35,399 bases of DNA from Ruminococcus sp. (GCA_017534595.1 JAFXVY010000013.1:1-35399), one strand, 5' to 3'; numbered from the stretch's first letter, positions 6,758 through 14,425 are shown. Made by a program: numbers and translations. The notes: generated from the letters alone by a model not told the origin.

Positions 6758-8629
6758 ATGATCGGCGGCAAGAAAACAGTTGCACTCTGCACTGCAAGGA
6801 TCTACGATCCGCAGGTGCATCAGTTCATAGAGAGATTCAATAACGAGCTCTCGGCAAAGGGCATCGGTCTGTTCGTCTATGCTCTGAACATCGCTCTGTA
6901 CTGGAACAACAACAATCATACTCCCGAGGCCTATGTCTTCGATCTCATTCCCTACGATAAGATCGACTGCCTTGTGCTCATGGACGAGAAGATACAGAGC
7001 AAACGAATCGGCGGCGAGATCGTCAAGCGTGCCCGAAGCAGCAGAGTCCCCGTTATCGTCATCGACGGGCAGTACGAGGGGACGGTCTCTGTCTGCTTTG
7101 ACTACGAGCGCGGCTTTGAGAAAATGGTAAGGCACGTTATCGAGTTCCACAAGGTCCGCAGACCTCATTTTATGGCGGGCATCCGCAATGACGCCTTTTC
7201 CGAGAGGCGGATAGACGTCTTTCGCAGAGTGCTTGCCGATAACGGCATAGAGTATAACGACACCATGCTCAGCTACGGCAACTACTGGGCTCAGCCCGCC
7301 CGGAAAGCTGCCCGGCAGCTTATCGACAGCGGCGAGCTGCCGGAGGCTGTGATCTGCGCCAACGATATAATGGCGATCAACGCCGCAGAGGTCTTCAAGG
7401 AGAACGGCATAGGTATCCCGTCTCAGATCATCGTCACCGGCTTCGACGGCTACGACGAGGCAAGATACGTCGAGCCGAGGATCTCAACAATGAGCTGTCA
7501 TCCCGGCCTGCTTGCAGAAGCGGCGGCGGAGCTCATAGTTCAGGGGAAGCTCAGTGCCGACAGCGTGAGCGTGCATTTCGTCGAGCCGCTGGAGCAGTTC
7601 GATGAATCCTGCGGATGTCACTGCGTCAGCAATATTGAGATCATAGATCAGTTCAACGATAAGTTCTACCGCTACCATGACGAGGCCAGAGAGTTCCACG
7701 ATATCACCGTGCGCATACAGATGAGCGACACCTGTGAAAAGGCGATGTCCTGCATCCGCTCGAATCTGATGCACGATATGTGCTGCATAGCAGATAAGTC
7801 CTGCTTCCGGCGCGACAGAAACTATTTCGAGACCTCCGACGATCTGCTCAATGCCCGGGATCTCTGCGTCATCTACGATTCTGATGAACAGCAGACCGGC
7901 CTGCGGGAGATCGGCAGAGCGGATATCATCCCCAATCTGCAAAAAAGGCTCGACAGCGGCCTCCCGCTGATCTTCAACATCATTGACTATATGAATAAGC
8001 CCATCGGTTATGTCTGCTATACCTTCAAGGATTACAACATCACCGATTACTCCAAGACCTCCAAGATCTCCAGCGTTATAAGCATGGGTCTCGGCGGCTT
8101 CATCAATATGAGATACAGAGATTACCTCTCCGAGAAGCTCAAGGAGATGTACAAAAACGACTTCCTCACCGGCCTCTACAACAGAACTGCCTTCAACGCA
8201 GCCTTTGCCGAGGTCAGGAACGATCCCGAAAACGAAGGCAAGCTAATCAGCATAATCATGGCCGATATCGACGGGCTCAAGTATATCAACGACACCTACG
8301 GCCACGATGCCGGCGACGTCGCCATATCCACCTCGGCAGCTGCGCTGAGAAGCTCCTGCCCGCCCGGTTCGCTGTTCCTCAGATTCGGCGGCGACGAGCT
8401 CATTGCCATGGTCATCGGCGACTGCGACGAGGAGAGCATACTCAGGCGCATAGAAGAGTACCTCAAGAACTTCAACGCCTTCTCCGGGCTGCCCTATAAG
8501 GTCTCCGCAAGCTGCGGGCATTACAGGACAAAGCTCACCGAAAGCTTCGAGTTCGAGTCAGCCGTCAAGCTGGCAGACAAGGAAATGTATATCGTCAAGA
8601 ACGCCCGCCGCAAGGCCGGAGGGCAGTGA
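6758..8629 (+). CDS. Diguanylate cyclase with LacI-type ligand-binding sensor
   Basis: About 623 residues. The ATG at 6758 is preferred over 6752 because GGAGGT (6744-6749) is eight bases upstream of it. Residues 5-285 resemble the periplasmic-binding-protein domain of LacI/GalR repressors (VALCTARIYDPQVHQF, ICANDIMAINAAEVFKENG, IVTGFDGYDEARYVEPRIS) but no helix-turn-helix precedes it and there is no signal peptide, so it should sense a sugar or metabolite in the cytoplasm. A middle region of about 150 residues may be a divergent GAF-like or dimerisation domain. The C-terminus is a full GGDEF domain (DFLTGLYNR, MADIDGLKYINDTYGHDAGD, signature GGDEL at 544-548) and should make c-di-GMP from two GTP. 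The RxxD product-inhibition site is absent (PPGS in its place). Monocistronic with its own promoter and terminator. Confidence 0.88.
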   Translation: MIGGKKTVALCTARIYDPQVHQFIERFNNELSAKGIGLFVYALNIALYWNNNNHTPEAYVFDLIPYDKIDCLVLMDEKIQSKRIGGEIVKRARSSRVPVIVIDGQYEGTVSVCFDYERGFEKMVRHVIEFHKVRRPHFMAGIRNDAFSERRIDVFRRVLADNGIEYNDTMLSYGNYWAQPARKAARQLIDSGELPEAVICANDIMAINAAEVFKENGIGIPSQIIVTGFDGYDEARYVEPRISTMSCHPGLLAEAAAELIVQGKLSADSVSVHFVEPLEQFDESCGCHCVSNIEIIDQFNDKFYRYHDEAREFHDITVRIQMSDTCEKAMSCIRSNLMHDMCCIADKSCFRRDRNYFETSDDLLNARDLCVIYDSDEQQTGLREIGRADIIPNLQKRLDSGLPLIFNIIDYMNKPIGYVCYTFKDYNITDYSKTSKISSVISMGLGGFINMRYRDYLSEKLKEMYKNDFLTGLYNRTAFNAAFAEVRNDPENEGKLISIIMADIDGLKYINDTYGHDAGDVAISTSAAALRSSCPPGSLFLRFGGDELIAMVIGDCDEESILRRIEEYLKNFNAFSGLPYKVSASCGHYRTKLTESFEFESAVKLADKEMYIVKNARRKAGGQ

Positions 8630-8642
8630 TGACAAAAGAATA

Positions 8643-8679
8643 CCCGGCTGCACAGCGAAAACTTGCAGCCGGGATTTTT
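8643..8679 (+). terminator. Rho-independent terminator after the diguanylate cyclase
   Basis: A perfect 10-bp stem CCCGGCTGCA (8643-8652) / TGCAGCCGGG (8664-8673) with an 11-base loop, followed by ATTTTT. An A-rich stretch on the other side lets it serve the converging flavoprotein gene as well. Confidence 0.9.
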
Positions 8680-9296
8680 CACCTTATAAAATTCGTCCAC
8701 TGCGGGGGATCCTTCTCGGGGAGCCCGAAGGCCTCCTTGCCGAGAGCTATCGACTTCATCAGGAAGCTCATGTTTTTTGCCAGCACCCTCATGGTATGCA
8801 TACCCTCGGCGTCAAGAGCGGCTTCTCCGGGGGCGTTGCCGTGTACGCTGTTCCAGTAGCGGCTCGAGGCTACCGGCATACCGCTTATGGTGAAATACTT
8901 GTTGAGCTCGTCGAAGGACGCCGAGCAGCCGCCGCGCCTTGCGACCACTACGCTCGCTCCGACCTTCATCGTCTTGTCGAAATGAGAGCTGTAAAACAGC
9001 CGGTCAAGACAGGCGATGAGCGTCGCGTTCGCGGATGCGTAATACACCGGGGAGGCAGCGATAAGGCCGTCTGCCTTCTCGAACTTCTCTGCGATCCCGT
9101 TCACCGCGTCATCGAATACGCATCTGCCGAGCTCGCCGCATCTGTTGCAGGCGGCACATCCGCGTATCATCTTCCCGCCGACCTGAACAGTCTCGGTCTC
9201 AATGCCCTCAGCTTCAAATACCTTGACGAGCTCTTCTATCGCAACAGCCGTGTTGCCCTTCGGGTTCGGGCTGCCGTTGAGAATAAGTACCTTCAT
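8679..9296 (-). CDS. Flavodoxin-fold NAD(P)H-dependent oxidoreductase (Isf-like)
   Basis: A 205-residue flavodoxin-like protein. The N-terminal strand and FMN phosphate loop are clear (MKVLILNGSPNPKGNTA), as is the second flavin loop ASPVYYASANA. Between them, GCAACNRCGELGRC gives a CX2CX2CX5C pattern like the compact cluster motif of iron-sulfur flavoproteins (Isf family), so a 4Fe-4S cluster is possible, though many plain NADPH-FMN reductases of Firmicutes carry the same cysteines. Expected to be a cytoplasmic electron carrier or quinone/nitro reductase. GGAAAGGAAGG precedes the ATG at 9296. Only about 17 bp separate that ATG from repeat copy C, so there is no room for a native promoter and transcription probably starts within or beyond the repeats. 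Convergent with the diguanylate cyclase gene. Confidence 0.88.
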   Translation of the reverse strand: MKVLILNGSPNPKGNTAVAIEELVKVFEAEGIETETVQVGGKMIRGCAACNRCGELGRCVFDDAVNGIAEKFEKADGLIAASPVYYASANATLIACLDRLFYSSHFDKTMKVGASVVVARRGGCSASFDELNKYFTISGMPVASSRYWNSVHGNAPGEAALDAEGMHTMRVLAKNMSFLMKSIALGKEAFGLPEKDPPQWTNFIR

Positions 9297-9313
9297 GGTT
9301 TACCTTCCTTTCC

Positions 9314-9411
9314 TTAAGGCAACACCGCACAACCCACGGCTAAAGCCTCTGCACGTCATCTGCTTGCATATTTCGTATCTGACGCACAGGGATTGTGCGG
9401 TATTGCCTTAA
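9314..9411 (+). repeat. MITE-like repeat family 1, copy C (short form)
   Basis: A 98-bp internally deleted copy with both termini intact: TTAAGGCAACACCGCACAACC at the left, GTGCGGTATTGCCTTAA at the right. The central hairpin arms present in copies A, B and D are missing. It sits against the ribosome site of the flavodoxin-like gene and shares its right TTAA with copy D. Confidence 0.82.
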
Positions 9412-9586
9412 GGCAACACTGCACAACCACCGGCTAACGCCTTTGTACATCATCCGCTTGCATATTTTCCGTCATATTACCCAAATTCTCCTTGCCTTGC
9501 GCCAGCAAGGCGGCGTCGAATTTAGGCAATCTGACGAAAAATCTGACTGCGCGTCTGACGCACAAAGGTTGTGCGGTATTGCCCTA
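9408..9586 (+). repeat. MITE-like repeat family 1, copy D
   Basis: A complete copy of about 179 bp beginning TTAAGGCAACACTGCACAACC and ending GGTTGTGCGGTATTGCCC. Positions 9446-9586 repeat window positions 1-141 almost exactly. The left TTAA (9408-9411) is shared with copy C, so the two copies are in direct tandem. The right end is seven bases from the -35 box of the PrsW gene. Confidence 0.87.
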
Positions 9587-9592
9587 AAAATC

Positions 9593-9621
9593 TTGCAATA
9601 GCGCGGACTTTGTGATATAAT
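9593..9621 (+). promoter_or_regulatory. Promoter of the PrsW-family gene
   Basis: TTGCAA (9593-9598), a 17-base spacer and TATAAT (9616-9621) with TGTGA before it. It closely resembles the promoter at 6684-6712, including its position just outside a family 1 repeat. Confidence 0.85.
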
Positions 9622-9660
9622 CGGGAAAGAGACATCAAACTTGAACAAGGAGTGATCCGG

Positions 9661-10629
9661 ATGAAAGGTCTGTTCGGGCTGGCGGTGTTTCCCGCCGTGC
9701 TTCTGATGATCTACATAGGCCGCAAGGACAAGATAGAAAAGGAACCGCCGAGGCTGCTCGCTTTGCTGTTCGCGCTCGGTGCGCTGATGGTGGTAGCCGC
9801 GGGTATCATAGAGACGCTGCTCATCAAGGCGCTGGAACAGGCGATAAGCGCCGACGCGACGGTGTTCCTGCTGATCGAGAATTTCCTCATCATCGCGCTG
9901 ACCGAGGAGGGGCTCAAGTACCTTGTGCTCAAGCGCAGGACCTGGAACCACCCCGCCTTCAACTACACCTTTGACGCGGTGGTCTATGCGGTGGCGGTAT
10001 CCCTCGGCTTTGCGACGCTTGAAAATATCGCTTATGTCATTTCGAGCCAGGCGGTGGGCGTGGCGGTAATGCGCGGCATACTTTCCGTTCCCGGGCACGC
10101 GATAGACGCGGTGTTCATGGGGAGCTTCTACGGCAGAGCAAAGGCGGCGGCCTGCAGCGGTGACGCGGCGGCGTCCGCACGCTCAAGGCGGTATGCGCTC
10201 ATTGTCCCCATGATGATCCACGGCTTCTACGATTTCTGCCTGACGATAGGCAAGGACATTTTCATCGTGATCTTCTTCGGCTTTGAGATCATCATAACGA
10301 TCGTCGCGGTAAGAAAGGTCAACAAGCTGTCAAGGGGCGACACCCCCCTCAGCGGCTTCGGAGTACCCTTCGGGCAGTACGGTCAGCCGCAGTATACTCA
10401 GCCGCAGTACACGCCCCCGGTCTACACACCTCCGCAGTACGGTCAGCCCCAGTACGGCCAGCAGCCTCAGTACGGTCAACAGCCTCAGTACGGCCAGCAG
10501 CCGCAATACGGCCAACAGCCCCAGTACGGCCAGCAGCCGCAATACGGTCAGCAGACTGTTTATGACGAAGGAAAAAGCTACGCCGATCAGCTGCTTGAGG
10601 AGGAGAGGCGCAGCGAAGGCCGTCAGTGA
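9661..10629 (+). CDS. prsW: PrsW-family intramembrane metalloprotease with YGQQPQ-repeat tail
   Basis: A 322-residue protein from the ATG at 9661; AAGGAG lies eight bases upstream, better placed than for the GTG at 9652. Several membrane helices fill residues 1-230. PrsW-type motifs are present: TEEGLKY (81-87) with the paired glutamates, FDAVVYAVAVSLGFATLEN (104-122), PGHAIDAVFMG with His146, and IHGFYD with His187, the likely zinc ligands. The family includes B. subtilis PrsW, the site-1 protease for anti-sigma factor RsiW, so regulated proteolysis at the membrane is the likely role; no sigma/anti-sigma pair lies nearby. The C-terminal 90 residues are an added hydrophilic Pro/Gln/Tyr tail made of GQPQY and GQQPQY units. 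Monocistronic. Confidence 0.88.
   Translation: MKGLFGLAVFPAVLLMIYIGRKDKIEKEPPRLLALLFALGALMVVAAGIIETLLIKALEQAISADATVFLLIENFLIIALTEEGLKYLVLKRRTWNHPAFNYTFDAVVYAVAVSLGFATLENIAYVISSQAVGVAVMRGILSVPGHAIDAVFMGSFYGRAKAAACSGDAAASARSRRYALIVPMMIHGFYDFCLTIGKDIFIVIFFGFEIIITIVAVRKVNKLSRGDTPLSGFGVPFGQYGQPQYTQPQYTPPVYTPPQYGQPQYGQQPQYGQQPQYGQQPQYGQQPQYGQQPQYGQQTVYDEGKSYADQLLEEERRSEGRQ
10381..10563 (+). repeat. In-frame tandem repeat coding for GQPQY / GQQPQY units
   Basis: Five 15-bp units (GQPQY, TQPQY, TPPVY, TPPQY, GQPQY) followed by six 18-bp units (five GQQPQY, one GQQTVY). Units differ mainly at third codon positions. All lengths are multiples of three, so copy-number changes would keep the frame. Confidence 0.92.
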
Positions 10630-10638
10630 CAATTATCC

Positions 10639-10813
10639 TCTGATGTCAGGATAGTTCCCGCTTACGATCTCACTGTCTCGGGCAGACAGGTCACGGCCGA
10701 CAACGCCGCCGATATCCTCGGAAACGGAAAGAAAGAGGCTGTCTACGATCCTCGCCCGCACCCTTGCCAAGTGGGCAGGCTGCGCCGATAATTACGGCAT
10801 CGTTCTCGGATAA
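10639..10813 (+). pseudogene. Relic of a dockerin-bearing secreted protein
   Basis: Two frames each keep a recognisable piece. The frame from 10639 reads YDLTVSGRQVTADNAADILG then NGKKEAVYD, like the start of the 'YDLWVxGxxVT..N..DILG.G' module common in Ruminococcus secreted proteins. A second frame at 10748-10813 reads ILARTLAKWAGCADNYGIVLG and then stops. This is the C-terminal half of a type I dockerin, closely matching ILARTLARWTGYAEQYGIEL at the end of the intact dockerin gene at 22770-24728. There is no start, no first calcium loop and a frame change between the pieces, so this is a deletion remnant. Confidence 0.65.
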
Positions 10814-10861
10814 ATACACAGAAACGGTACCGGAAGCGCAGGTGCGATAACGAAGTGTTTT

Positions 10862-10899
10862 AGGCACTTCTGTCAGGGAACTGACGGGAGTGCCTTTTT
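10862..10899 (+). terminator. Rho-independent terminator
   Basis: A stem AGGCACT (10862-10868) / AGTGCCT (10889-10895), extended by GTCA/TGAC inside, followed by TTTTT. It closes the prsW and dockerin-relic region. Confidence 0.85.
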
Positions 10900-10940
10900 C
10901 ATTTCTTTGTTCAGCGTCCGCCGCTTTTTTCCGCCTCTTA

Positions 10941-10969
10941 TTGACAAAGCCTCCCGCAGATGATAGAAT
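10941..10969 (+). promoter_or_regulatory. Promoter of the glycan operon
   Basis: TTGACA (10941-10946), 17 bases, TAGAAT (10964-10969) with TGA directly before it. It shows that open frame upstream of this point is not part of the first gene. Confidence 0.82.
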
Positions 10970-11009
10970 TGTAATATCAGAAAACCGATCGGAGGAGGGG
11001 GGCGCCGGC

Positions 11010-12497
11010 TTGACAAAAAAACGATTCTTTGTCCTTCTGGGCGTGTTTACCGCGCTGTTCCTGTTCTGCACCGACTCCTCACCTCTCATAAGATACCGCG
11101 GCATCGACAGCTCCGCCTACTTCACCGTGGGCAGAGGCATCCTTGCAGGGAAAGCGCCCTACACCAATCTTTTTGATAATAAGGGTCTGCTCATCTACCT
11201 GCTCAACGCCGGCGCCGCGCTCATAAGCGGCTCGACCACTGTCGGGCTGTTTGTCGTCGAGTGGATATTCCATTTCGCCGGATTTGTGTTTTTGTTCCTC
11301 ACAGGGGAGCTGTTCCTTAAAGGCAGCCGCAGAGCCCTGCTGTTCACGCTGATCGTTTCGGTGTTTTACTTCTTCGGCGGCACCTACGAGGGCGGCAACC
11401 TCACCGAGACCTTCTGCCTGCCGCTGCAGATCATATCCTTCTATCTGCTCTGTCGCTTCTTCCTTTCCGGGGACGCGGTACACAGGCCGCTGTATATGTT
11501 TTTCCACGGCCTCTGTGCAGCTGCGGCCTTCTGCCTGCGCCCGAACCTGATACTAATGTGGGTGCCGGCGGCGGCGGGGATATTCCTGCTCATGCTCGTG
11601 AGGAAGGAGTACGCTGCGGCTTTTAAGAACCTGCTGTTCGGAGTGCTCGGGCTGGGCGCGGTGATGCTTCCTCTTGCGGTCTTCGCCCTTGCGGAGGGCT
11701 GCTTCTCGGATATGATAGATCAGACGATACTGTTCAGCTTCCGCTATATCGAAAACAACGGCAGCCTGATCTCAAACATCGTGACCGACGCTCTGCGCAG
11801 CTCAACGGTGAACATCTACATCCTTGCCGCCGTGTCTCTCGGGACGGTTATCGTCTCAAAGAAAGCGGTGCTCCCCGCGAAGCTGATCTATGCCGGCATG
11901 ACGCTCTTCTCGCTGGCAGCCGTATCCCTTGCGGGCAGATCCTACGGCCACTACCGGGAATACCTGATACCGTTCATCATCCCGGCGGTGCTGCTTGTGA
12001 CCCGCCTTCTCACGGTGAAAACGGATTCGCAGTATGTGTTGGGGCCGATGTGCCTGCTGGCTTCGGCGGCGGTGCTGTTCAACTGCGGCAAGTTCACCGA
12101 CTTCTTCATCACCGGCAGTGAGGACAAGAACCGCGTCGAGGCATGGTCAAGGCTCAGGACCGAATACAGCGAGAAATTCAGTGAGGATGACAGGATGCTC
12201 GTCATCGGCAATATGTCGGTCTACTATAACGTGCTTGAAAAGCTGCCGGAGGAAAAGTATTTCTATATCCCGGATATCTCCTACGATGTCTTCCCCGACC
12301 CCTCCGACGCACAGATGGCAGCGCTTCGCAGCGGGAAATACGACGTCGTGTTCGTGCCGATGATCTACGAGTATTATCTGTGCTATGACGAAAGGCTGAG
12401 CCGCGAGTTCTACGGGGCCGTCGATACCGGCTACGATATCTGCATGACCGACATTGATCTGGCGGTCACGGTCTATGAAAAAAAGCAGGGAGTGTGA
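11010..12497 (+). CDS. GT-C-type polytopic membrane glycosyltransferase
   Basis: About 495 residues starting at a TTG (11010-11012) preceded by GGAGGAGGGG; earlier in-frame ATG codons lie upstream of the promoter. About ten hydrophobic segments span the protein. The first external loop, RYRGIDSSAYFTVGRGILAG then KAPYTNLFDNKG, resembles the acidic loop of lipid-phosphate-sugar-dependent GT-C enzymes (GT39/ArnT/PMT-like), where an early Asp is catalytic. A soluble C-terminal part of about 130 residues follows the last helix. First gene of an operon with a polyprenyl-phosphate glycosyltransferase (3 bp downstream) and UDP-galactopyranose mutase. It probably transfers a sugar from a polyprenyl-phosphate donor to a surface glycan or protein outside the membrane. 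Exact family and substrate are uncertain. Confidence 0.75.
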   Translation: MTKKRFFVLLGVFTALFLFCTDSSPLIRYRGIDSSAYFTVGRGILAGKAPYTNLFDNKGLLIYLLNAGAALISGSTTVGLFVVEWIFHFAGFVFLFLTGELFLKGSRRALLFTLIVSVFYFFGGTYEGGNLTETFCLPLQIISFYLLCRFFLSGDAVHRPLYMFFHGLCAAAAFCLRPNLILMWVPAAAGIFLLMLVRKEYAAAFKNLLFGVLGLGAVMLPLAVFALAEGCFSDMIDQTILFSFRYIENNGSLISNIVTDALRSSTVNIYILAAVSLGTVIVSKKAVLPAKLIYAGMTLFSLAAVSLAGRSYGHYREYLIPFIIPAVLLVTRLLTVKTDSQYVLGPMCLLASAAVLFNCGKFTDFFITGSEDKNRVEAWSRLRTEYSEKFSEDDRMLVIGNMSVYYNVLEKLPEEKYFYIPDISYDVFPDPSDAQMAALRSGKYDVVFVPMIYEYYLCYDERLSREFYGAVDTGYDICMTDIDLAVTVYEKKQGV

Positions 12498-12500
12498 GCT

Positions 12501-13220
12501 ATGGATAAGCTGTATATTGTGATGCCGGCGTACAACGAGGCCGAAAATCTCGGCTTCACCGTTTCGCAGTGGTATCCCGTGACAGAAAAGTACGGCTCGG
12601 AGGGCTCGGCTCTCGTGGTCGTCAACGACGGCAGCACCGACGGCACCCTTGACGAGCTCAGAAGGCTGAAAAAGCAATATCCGAAGCTCATCCCGCTCAC
12701 CAAGAAAAACGGCGGCCACGGCTCGGCGGTGCTGTTCGGATACCGCTGCGCCGTAAGGCAGGGAGCAGACCTTATCTTCCAGACCGACTCCGACGGTCAG
12801 ACCGATCCCGCGGAGTTTGAGCAGTTCTGGAAGCTCAGGAACCGTTACGATGCCGTCATCGGCAAGCGCCTCAGCCGCGGCGACGGCCTTTCGAGAAAGC
12901 TCGTCGAGGACGTGGTCTGCATACTGCTGCGGCTGGTGTTCGGCGTGAAGGTCAGGGATGCCAACGCCCCCTTCCGGCTCATGAGAGCAGAGCTTGTGAA
13001 CAGGTATATAAGCAGGCTCCCGAAGGACTACAACATCCCCAACATAATGCTCACGACGTTTTTCGTGTATTACGGCGAAAAGGTCAGGTTCCTGCCGATA
13101 AGCTTCAAGCCGAGGCGCAGCGGAAGGAACAAGCTCAACTTCAAAAAGATGTTCGTTATCGGAGCCCGGGCGATGTGCGATTTCGTGCGCTTCCGCCGGG
13201 ATATGAAAAAGCCGCGCTGA
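12501..13220 (+). CDS. Family 2 glycosyltransferase, polyprenyl-phosphate sugar synthase type
   Basis: A 239-residue GT-A enzyme like DPM1 and other polyprenyl-phosphate glycosyltransferases. The nucleotide-sugar strand is YIVMPAYNEAENLGFTV, followed by VVNDGSTDGT and the metal motif TDSDGQTDP. Late motifs DANAPFRLM and RRSGRNKLNF are typical of the group. There is no C-terminal membrane helix, so it is likely a peripheral protein at the inner membrane face. It is expected to load a sugar from a nucleotide donor onto polyprenyl phosphate for the GT-C enzyme encoded just upstream. A GCAGGGAG site overlaps the end of the preceding gene, suggesting coupled translation. Confidence 0.87.
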   Translation: MDKLYIVMPAYNEAENLGFTVSQWYPVTEKYGSEGSALVVVNDGSTDGTLDELRRLKKQYPKLIPLTKKNGGHGSAVLFGYRCAVRQGADLIFQTDSDGQTDPAEFEQFWKLRNRYDAVIGKRLSRGDGLSRKLVEDVVCILLRLVFGVKVRDANAPFRLMRAELVNRYISRLPKDYNIPNIMLTTFFVYYGEKVRFLPISFKPRRSGRNKLNFKKMFVIGARAMCDFVRFRRDMKKPR

Positions 13221-13254
13221 GCGCGGACAGCACCCGGAGGGAGGCGAAGCGGGT

Positions 13255-14358
13255 ATGTATGATCATCTGATAGTCGGCGCGGGACTCTTCGGCTCGGTGT
13301 GTGCCCGTCAGCTCGCCGACGCCGGAAAGCGCGTGCTCGTCGTCGAAAAGCGGCAGCATATCGGCGGCCTTGCCTATACCGAGGAGGTCTCGGGCATACA
13401 GGTCCACCGGTACGGAGCCCATATCTTCCACACCAACGACAGCAGAGCGTGGGATTATCTTAACCGCTTCGCCGAGTTCAACGGCTTTGTCAACAGACCT
13501 CTCGCAAACTATAAGGGCGAGCTTTACAGACTGCCCTTCAATATGTACACCTTCCGGCAGATGTGGGGTGTCTCCGACCCGGAGGAGGCCCGCCGCATCA
13601 TAAGCTCTCAGCGGGAGGGCATCCCCGCGGAGCCCGGAAACCTCGAGGAACAGGCGATAAGCCTCGTCGGGCGGGACATCTACGAAAAGCTCGTCAGGGG
13701 CTATACCGAAAAGCAGTGGGGGCGTGACTGCCGGGAGCTCCCGGCCTTTATCATAAAACGTCTGCCCCTGCGCTTCACCTTCGACGACAACTACTTCAAC
13801 GCAAAGTATCAGGGCATACCCGTCGGCGGGTATACCCGCATCGCCGAGCGTCTGCTCGACGGCATAGAAGTCCGGCTCGGCACCGATTATCTCGCCGCAC
13901 GCCGCGAGCTTGACGCCCTTGCTTCGAGAGTCATCTACACCGGCCCCATCGACGCCTATTTCGGATACTGCCTCGGCAGGCTCAGCTACCGCACTCTCAG
14001 GTTCGAGACCGAGCTGCTCGGTATCCCGGATCATCAGAGCCGTGCAGTGGTCAACTACACCGACCGCGACACCCCCTATACCCGCATCATCGAGCATAAA
14101 TGGTTCGAGCCCGAGACCTCGGGCAGGCTGCCGGTAACGGTCATCAGCCGTGAGTACAGCAAGGAATGGCAGCCCGGCGACGAGGAGTTCTATCCCGTCA
14201 ACGACAGCCGCAATACCGGCCTTTATGAGCAGTACCGCCGGCTCGCGGAGAAGGAGCCCCGCACTGTTTTCGGCGGGCGCCTCGGAGAGTACAGATACTG
14301 CGACATGGATCAGGTTGTCCTCTCGGCACTCGCCTGCGCCGAAAGGGAGCTGACATAA
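13255..14358 (+). CDS. glf: UDP-galactopyranose mutase
   Basis: A 367-residue FAD enzyme that interconverts UDP-galactopyranose and UDP-galactofuranose in the cytoplasm. The N-terminal Rossmann motif (IVGAGLFGSVCARQLADAGK) and second FAD segment (VVEKRQHIGGLAYTEE) are clear, as are GAHIFHTND, LYRLPFNMYTF, the mutase motif YTEKQWGRD and the late segment CDMDQVVLSAL. Length matches bacterial Glf. GGAGGGAGG lies shortly upstream of the ATG. Third gene of the operon after the two glycosyltransferases and followed by a terminator. Its presence implies that galactofuranose is built into a surface polysaccharide or glycoprotein glycan. Confidence 0.95.
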   Translation: MYDHLIVGAGLFGSVCARQLADAGKRVLVVEKRQHIGGLAYTEEVSGIQVHRYGAHIFHTNDSRAWDYLNRFAEFNGFVNRPLANYKGELYRLPFNMYTFRQMWGVSDPEEARRIISSQREGIPAEPGNLEEQAISLVGRDIYEKLVRGYTEKQWGRDCRELPAFIIKRLPLRFTFDDNYFNAKYQGIPVGGYTRIAERLLDGIEVRLGTDYLAARRELDALASRVIYTGPIDAYFGYCLGRLSYRTLRFETELLGIPDHQSRAVVNYTDRDTPYTRIIEHKWFEPETSGRLPVTVISREYSKEWQPGDEEFYPVNDSRNTGLYEQYRRLAEKEPRTVFGGRLGEYRYCDMDQVVLSALACAERELT

Positions 14359-14374
14359 TATTTCTTATCGGATA

Positions 14375-14425
14375 ACGGCATATCCTCATCGCCGGAAGGC
14401 AGAGAGGGTATGCCGTTTTTGTTTT
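14375..14425 (+). terminator. Rho-independent terminator after glf
   Basis: A 13-bp stem with one G-T pair, ACGGCATATCCTC (14375-14387) / GAGGGTATGCCGT (14404-14416), followed by TTTTGTTTT. Confidence 0.9.

Noticed and set aside
10381-10563. CRISPR-like array because of regular 15- and 18-bp units
   Set aside because: The units are in frame, translate to GQPQY/GQQPQY and have no spacers; this is a protein repeat.
10691-11104. Minus-strand open frame over the dockerin relic, terminator and glycan promoter
   Set aside because: It crosses a clear plus-strand terminator and promoter and has no family resemblance.
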